Source: Larix sibirica (lineage: Eukaryota; Streptophyta; Pinopsida; Pinales; Pinaceae). Taken from it: DNA of 13,963 bases. Positions within the stretch are counted from its first letter, which is position 1, and each line of letters begins with the position of its first letter. Position numbers and translations under genes: made by a program. The notes beneath the pieces were generated by a model that had not been told where the DNA came from, searched no databases, and saw only the letters and a list, made by a program, of their open reading frames with translations. The DNA lies in contig NWUY0300058181.1 in assembly GCA_004151065.3 (NCBI GenBank), positions 12,198-26,160 of the forward strand, in the 5' to 3' direction. Shown piece after piece: positions 8,506-13,963 of this stretch.

Positions 8506-8575
8506 CTCCTTTCTATTTATAAATAAAACTTAGGTTAGATCTCCTTTCTATATATAAATAAAACTTAGGTTTACA
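8506..8575. repeat. Tandem repeat, two units of 35 bp
   Basis: CTCCTTTCTATTTATAAATA followed by AAACTTAGGTTAGAT at 8506 is repeated at 8541 with few changes. It lies just downstream of the reverse transcriptase relic. Confidence 0.8.
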
Positions 8576-8612
8576 TAATGCAATAAGTGATATCAATGCT
8601 TTCAAATATCAA

Positions 8613-8782
8613 CTAGCGTAAATCTATCTTAACTATGGATCTATTATGCATCGAAAGGGATCAAATTCCTCAAGGTGCAAACATTTTTTTAGAGATCAAA
8701 ACTTGAGGAGAGGTTTGCACCTAGAGGGATTTGATCCCTCTCGGTGCTTGATAGATCCGGGTTTAAGATGGATCTATGCTAG
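8613..8782. mobile_element. Foldback (MITE-like) element, complete copy
   Basis: The left arm starts CTAGCGTAAATCTATCTTAA and the right arm ends TTAAGATGGATCTATGCTAG. They pair imperfectly over about 70 bp, including GGGATCAAATTCC opposite GGGATTTGATCCC and AGGTGCAAAC opposite GTTTGCACCT. Its right flank (8779-8821) is the sequence repeated at 6721-6763. Confidence 0.75.
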
Positions 8783-10099
8783 TTTAATATTTTCCTGATA
8801 ATAATACATCTGCACAACAACTATGCTATAGAATGCACATCTCAGCATAACAACTGCATACTTCTCACTGTTTGTCAAGGCAAAACTAACAGGTTAGATA
8901 CTTCAAGCAATCTTGTTGCATGCATAAATATGAAATGCATATTCCTCCATTTTCCATTTTACATCTCTAAAGGCTATTTCAATCCTTATAGCTTTTATGC
9001 AGCTTTATTGAAGCAACATTTGCATATCGGTCAGAAAACTCTACTAAAAAATGTAGAATTTTTAGAAACTTTTATAAGATTCCTTTGAAGCATGTTTGTG
9101 GTATTCCCCCAATCTATTTATTAGAAACTGGGGTGATGAACACAAATCAAAGTATTCTTTAAGAAAGGCTGCAAGTAGCCATAACAAGAAAACCCTTAAT
9201 AGAAAAAATCCAAGACAATAATTGATTTGAAATTAACCAAGTACCAGTGTCTACAATTTACTGATAGATGTAACCCAAATATCTCTTGCAGTTTTATCAA
9301 ATATGTAGCTGAAACCAGGGATTGGATGCTCACAAGGACGTCAACTTATGTCTTAAAGGAACTTTCCCACGCAAAACTCTGAAAGCTGGGAATTCCATAG
9401 GCAAAGAAAATGTGAAGAGATATATCACTGTAACCCTTTCAAATTTAAACTTGAATAAATACTACATCAAACCCATTCCAATACTGATGTAAAAAGATGC
9501 ATCCACCATAGTGTAATTTGAAGGTATTAATAATGGCTATTTTGTGCATAGAGTGTTTCGAGTCTGTGACTCCAGTCCACTCATGCTAAAATAGACTTGA
9601 CAGATAATCCTCCAACTCATGGAGTGGTTGCCATGGTTTTTAAAGATTTTAAAAGATATTTTCAATTACTTTCTGCTCTGATTTTGTTCCAATTGTGTAA
9701 CTTAGTATGAAACTACAGTTTTTCACTCGTGTATGAAAATGACAACATCCACTACACCAGAAAAAGAGATAGCAGAAATAAGAATTGCAGACTGAAATAA
9801 AATAGAAATGGGAGTACAGAAGCAACAAATATCTCTCTGATCAGATATCACTCCTGAGACAAGTCACCTGCAAATATGTAAATGGTATTTTAATGGATGA
9901 AATTACAAAAATATATGCACATACATTCATATCAAGAGACTCGTTACAAAACTCTAGAGACAGAAATATTAACATCTACTGGCTCTGACTTCATTTGCTG
10001 AATACAAAAATTCTCAACTAAAACTGCTCCAATGTCCTATAGGTTCAGTGCTTCCTCGAGACACCAAAAGAATTAGCGTTGAAGCAGTTAGGTGAGAGG
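8783..10099. other. No gene recognised
   Basis: I searched both strands for the missing galactosyltransferase exons (MAVRRTWMQY-like, VRFFVGL-like and galectin-like peptides) and found none. Only short open stretches occur, for example 43 codons on the minus strand around 9340-9470 and 33 codons around 9640-9745, without known motifs. Possible splice acceptors are present but support no exon. Confidence 0.5.
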
Positions 10100-10650
10100 G
10101 TTATAACACAGTAAACTGAGGAAAAAGGAATATGAAGAAGTTGAAAAAACAAAATAAAAAAGGAGGGGCGAACCATGTAGTAGGATATGCTCTCTCTCTC
10201 TGCTGTCAAAGGCTCTGAAAGAGCTGAAGCTCAGGTAGTTACCATTTGTAACTTACATAACTGCCTCTGGGAGTGTTGACACCTTGCTGAAATGACTGGG
10301 TCTCCTGTATGAACTTGAAGATCTTAAAATTTCTCAAGGGCAACTATTCCAGCACAAAGTACGCAGAATCTAAACACCCTCTTCTTCCATTTTATCAGTC
10401 AACACACGTGTAAGAGCATTCATCTGTTGGCTGTGAAACTGGGCCCATAGGATAAGGTACGTGATATCTTCACTTGAAATTTTCAACTCTTCTGCTCTCT
10501 TTCTAAACTTCTAACTTCAAATTAAATTTCCTTCTTCAAAGGCAGAGAAAAGAGTATTCTTTGATCTTACTTTCCAATCTGAAAGCCAACTTTTCCATTT
10601 CCACTTTAATATTCAATAGGACCCCTCTTGCAGTTCGTGACTTCGGGAGT
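10100..10650. promoter_or_regulatory. Promoter-like patch with TCP-site and ABRE/G-box-like motifs
   Basis: The palindrome TGGGCCCA at 10440-10447 matches site II/TCP elements common in plant promoters, and ACACGTGT at 10404-10411 is a G-box/ABRE-like core. A (CT)6 tract at 10190-10201 recalls pyrimidine patches near plant transcription starts. No TATA box or recognisable first exon is attached, so orientation and target gene are unknown. It could be the promoter of the galactosyltransferase, but I see no coding exon between here and 3066 to support that. Confidence 0.25.
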
Positions 10651-12154
10651 GTTGGATTTCTTTGAATTGAAGGTCAGAGAGCAACTTCTTAGCTGCTTGA
10701 GCATTAGAAGTTGTTACCGCTCAAATTAGCACCCTTGATCAAGGTAACGAATCACAGTGCTATGAGGGGCAAGCACGGAGAAGCTAGCGTCCAATGTCAC
10801 CACAGCCTAGCATCTCAACACTTTAGGTCAACTCCCAAGGCCAAGGGAGAGTCCCTAATATTGGTGAAAGATATCTACAATCACTCAAACGACACCAGAA
10901 ATATCCTTCACAAGCAACCTCTCGGCAAAGACCAGTGCCTTATGGAGTCAAAACAATGAAGCATAAATATGACACTAGCAGAAGGTAGGAGTTAAGGTAC
11001 TTTATAATCAATTATGCGATAGATAACCACAATATCTTACTCCTGTTATGAAATTACGGCAACCAATAACACTTCAGAAATAGATGAAAAACTAACACAA
11101 ACAATGCCAACTTACCATATAAGACGTGCCTTGAGGATTAGCGTATGGGGCATACCTCAAGAAGGTAAAAGGAGGCTCTAAATCAGAAAAGTGCTCAACC
11201 AGATCTGGTCTAAGTCCTAACCAGCCCTCAAAATAGATGGTGGACCTGCTAAAACTCTTCCACTTGATGCTCAACCCCCCAAGGGTCAAACCTAGGCCTT
11301 ATTCCAACTCTTGTAGGATTTCAAGCTTGTTGATTTTAATGTTGTACCTGTTATATCAAATCTGAAAAACACCAATACTTTCCACAAAAATATTAATATC
11401 TCACAATATAGCTACAGAAGGGAGACGCCCTTGAAGATTTGCCAGAAACCCCCCTGGGGCACACTTTTCCAATGGAGCACAATTTCCAAAGATGCAATAT
11501 TTTTTTGAGATATGATTTTTTATATTTTTAGGGTTTTCACAATATTAATTTTTTTGTATTTTTCAAAATATATTCAACATAAATTTGATAAAAATTGAAG
11601 AAGAGAAGGGGGTAGACCTTAGTCTCTAAACCTAGGGCAACAAGAGATCAAGGTTAATGCCCCTTCTCAATTTGGCAATTCAATATTTACAAATTAGGGT
11701 AAAGATTAGTAACCCTAGATAGGTCAAAGTAGTTTTAGCCTAATTTGGGACAAATAATGAACTCCAAGGCCCACTTATGGAGAGCTCCTTAAGGAGGAAG
11801 GTCTCCTCAAACAAGATTGACAAGACGCAAGCAAAATCCTAATTCCACCTTGCTTAGGATGCACAAGAGCAATGTCAAACAAGAAAACTGAAAGATCTTA
11901 CCAACATCCACCAAGAAAAGAGCAATAGAAACCTTAAGTCCTTCCTTAGCCTCGAGTTATCACAACCATTCACATGGATCAACCTTGAGAGAAGTAGCAA
12001 ACCCTAGAACATCATCATTTAGCCTTCATCACAAGGAAAACATGCCAAAGAGAGAAGTGTGCCTAGCCTCAATTGCTCATGTAGACCAAGATAAAAAGAA
12101 ATAACGCCATATTTGAACTCCTGTTCTTGTTACAAATGAGAGGGAGGTGCTCTT
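10651..12154. other. Probable repeat-derived sequence, no gene recognised
   Basis: Open stretches of 82 codons (plus, 10711-10959) and 65 codons (minus, 11092-11289) carry no domain I recognise. From about 11580 to 12150 the composition, with phrases such as AACCCTAGA and AAACCCTAG, resembles the LTR or untranslated leader of plant retrotransposons lying on the minus strand downstream of the TATA box at 12155. No LTR pair was identified. Confidence 0.35.
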
Positions 12155-12162
12155 TATTTATA
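12155..12162 (-). promoter_or_regulatory. TATA box (TATAAATA), minus strand, LTR-like context
   Basis: The minus strand reads CCATATAAATAAAGAGC, followed by CTCCCTCTCATTTG, a typical plant core promoter arrangement. No cellular gene lies downstream, so a retrotransposon LTR promoter is the best guess. Confidence 0.4.
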
Positions 12163-12429
12163 TGGAGTGACCTAGCCTCTTTATGTTTAGAGGCTGTTGC
12201 CTGCTGATGTGCACACTAGCAGCAGAAATCTTTCGAAANGAGATGAAAAATATTTTAACACTTAACAAGTGCCGATAATAAAAAGAATAAAAAATGAATG
12301 AATGAATGTTTTTTATAAATACAGTGTTTAGTTAACAAATACTTCTAAAAAAATCAATGTTTTGAGAAAATTTGATGTAATGTACCTCTTCAGAAAAAAT
12401 GCACACTAGGCAAAAATTACAAAGGAAAA
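12163..12429. other. No gene; contig break at 12239
   Basis: An N at 12239 marks another join. A short (ATGA)n run lies around 12294-12308. No duplicated flank like that at 6224 and 6764 was noticed around this N. Confidence 0.5.
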
Positions 12430-12670
12430 CTAACTAGATTGTTTCAAAATCTCCTCAAACACCACAAGATCCTTCCTATTATTCACAAACCTGGTACTGA
12501 GGTTAAACACAGCCTTAGGATATCCTACAGGATCCTTAGATAGACACCCAACTTCTACATATGCACATTATATGGGTGCATCACGCCTGGGTAGACTCCT
12601 TTGGCTAAATCAAAGGCTTCAAGGCAATGGCCCCAAGAATTATGTGGAACCCAACGGGTTCTGGTGCAGA
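12430..12670 (-). pseudogene. Unidentified decayed coding relic
   Basis: On the minus strand one frame reads RWVPHNSW, then CLEAFDLAKGVYPGVMHPYN up to a stop near 12560. A second frame then continues from 12567 with AYVEVGCLSKDPVGYPKAVF, STRFVNNRKDLVVFEEILKQ and a TAG stop at 12432-12430. The joint looks like one frameshift in a formerly continuous protein. I do not recognise the family; a transposon-borne or captured gene fragment is possible. Confidence 0.35.
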
Positions 12671-13403
12671 ACTGGAAGTGGCTGGTCTATTTCTACCTCA
12701 ACCTACTATTAAAACACTAATACTGACAATAGGGCTGAATTTGGTGAAGTTTGGAAGTTAGGAGGAAAATTAGGGTTCAAGATAACTCAACTAGGAGATT
12801 TTCTACTCAATTCGAATGGTGCCTAAGGGTCACGAATTTTATACCTAGAGGCTGGTATGAGTCCAAATATATGTATTCTTACTATGTCAACTCACATAAT
12901 AATATTTGGAGAAGTGGAAGACAATTTATTACAACTATACTAAAAATGAGCTAAATCTAGCATCAAAACGAGCATAGGAGTAATATTCATTGAATATGAA
13001 AGATAGAATTTGGATAATGGAAAGCAACTTTATTATACCGATTCATAGAGGAGATATTTTACATTATAGGGTTGTAAATACATAATCAAACACCGATGGA
13101 ATCACCATCCACCATTCATAATATGGACAATACAAATACTGCAGAAAATAGACAAACTACTGGAGTCTTCAACACTGCTAGAACATGAGCTCGCTTGTCT
13201 GGAAGAGAATTGGAACTGCAAATGACTGAGAAGACTACAATGATATTCAATGAGAAAGTTTGGATGCCTTCCTCCTCATGGCCTAGCTTAATCCTCAACT
13301 AGTGTAGTGAACAGAAGGGGCACATCTCCCAAGTCTTGAAGATCAGAGCTCTCAACTCAATAATCAAACTAGAAAAATATGTGAATGGGTGTGATCCTCC
13401 TCC
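12671..13403. other. No gene recognised
   Basis: A 67-codon plus-strand open stretch (12751-12954) and a 60-codon minus-strand stretch (13116-13298) show no known motifs. The part from about 13090 to 13400 lies downstream of the minus-strand TATA box at 13404 and may be the leader of an LTR element. Confidence 0.4.
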
Positions 13404-13410
13404 TTTTATA
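13404..13410 (-). promoter_or_regulatory. TATA box (TATAAAA), minus strand
   Basis: The minus strand reads ACTTATAAAAGGAGGAGG, a strong TATA box. About 100 bp further upstream the purine-rich minisatellite at 13500-13760 begins. No cellular gene follows, so an LTR U3 promoter is likely. Confidence 0.45.
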
Positions 13411-13499
13411 AGTTATTTTTATTCTAAGATACACTACATGTGGACCACTAGCCTCGTCCAATGTGCCCTTACTGGCTAAATTTGGACTTGCAGCTTTAT

Positions 13500-13760
13500 C
13501 TTAATTTTTCCTTGCTTTCTTGTCTTTCCTTCTTTAGTCTGCTTTCTTGCTTTTGGAAAATCCTACTTTTGCTTGATTCTCTATTGCTTTCCTAATTTTC
13601 CAGTGCTTTCCTGCTTTTCTGCTACTTTCTGCTTTTCTATGCTTTTCTATGCTTTCCTGCTTTTTTGCTGCTTTCTGCTTTTCTATGCTTTCCTGTTTTT
13701 TTATTGCTTTCCAGTTTTTTAGTTGATTTCTTGCTTTTCATTGTTTTTCTTCCACTTTCC
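13500..13760. repeat. Pyrimidine-rich minisatellite, TGCTTTC-type units of about 11 bp
   Basis: The plus strand repeats variants of TGCTTTCCTGC, TGCTTTTCTA and TGCTTTCTTG many times; the longer word TGCTTTTCTATGCTTTCCTG occurs more than once in variant form (around 13630-13700). Purines dominate the minus strand. The Lys-rich 61-codon minus-strand open stretch at 13637-13822 is a by-product of this repeat. Confidence 0.75.
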
Positions 13761-13963
13761 TTTGTGGAAGACAGGTCATAGGGTCCACTTAATCTCCTAT
13801 GTTCCCTCCTAGGTGTAAGCATTTACGACTCATCAAATAATTAATTAATAATTAAATACTCGAAGCTATGAACTACATTCTTCTCCATGATTTAATTTAA
13901 TTATACAAGATAATCATAGTAAAAATTAATTCCCTAACTAATTTATTTAATTTTCCACTAGGA
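13761..13963. other. AT-rich end of window, no gene
   Basis: Sequence with several TTAATTAA-like words and no coding signal. It may include the outer edge of the LTR-like element whose TATA box is at 13404, but no terminal TG...CA boundary could be fixed. Confidence 0.4.

Noticed and set aside
9310-9470. Possible minus-strand galectin-like exon of the missing 5' part
   Set aside because: The 43-codon frame ends in a stop and shows none of the expected SFPYR- or GLPTS-like motifs.
10711-10959. 82-codon plus-strand frame
   Set aside because: No recognisable domain, no splice or promoter support, and repeat-like surroundings.
13637-13822. 61-codon Lys/Ser-rich minus-strand frame
   Set aside because: Product of the purine-rich minisatellite; the apparent protein repeats are the DNA repeat.
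1-13963. CRISPR arrays, bacterial operons, tRNA or rRNA genes
   Set aside because: Repeats here are degenerate tandem or foldback types without regular spacers; no tRNA or rRNA motif was recognised, and the spliced plant gene shows a eukaryotic nuclear context.

Overview
The window looks like nuclear DNA of a large-genome land plant, probably a conifer-like gymnosperm. The plant assignment rests on the only convincing gene, a family-31 glycosyltransferase of the plant GALT1 type. The gymnosperm guess is inference, from sparse genes, AT-rich sequence, many decayed repeats and the lack of an upstream exon within 10.9 kb. Three single N characters (6224, 6764, 12239) show that the window is an assembly of at least four contigs.

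Layout. Positions 1-1125 hold the end of a foldback element (11-31), a degenerate tandem array with two perfect palindromes (292-585) and a diverged minisatellite (about 770-1125). Positions 1126-1978 are the 3' flank of the gene. Positions 1979-3066, minus strand, carry the last four exons of the beta-1,3-galactosyltransferase, with three short phase-0 introns, an intact DDD motif and a proper stop. Its N-terminal half (membrane anchor, galectin domain, first part of the catalytic domain) was not found in the window.

From 3067 to about 8820 lies repeat-rich sequence, upstream of the known exons and so possibly within an intron. It holds several copies of one foldback (MITE-like) family, a decayed 210-codon reading frame of unknown identity (4545-5298), a 207-bp tandem duplication (7074-7487), a reductase-like exon relic (7774-7917) and the zinc-binding tail of a LINE-type reverse transcriptase (8310-8471). 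The 539-bp piece between two Ns (6225-6763) repeats sequence from 3 kb to its left and from 2 kb to its right. It reads like a continuous version of the locus lacking about 5 kb.

From 8783 to 13963 no intact gene was recognised. There is a weak promoter-like patch (10100-10650), two TATA boxes on the minus strand with LTR-like surroundings (12155, 13404), an unidentified decayed coding relic (12430-12670) and a pyrimidine-rich minisatellite (about 13500-13760).

Apart from the galactosyltransferase, which would act in the Golgi on N-glycans, nothing forms a pathway or operon-like unit. I found no convincing new biological system; the most interesting points concern genome structure and decay.
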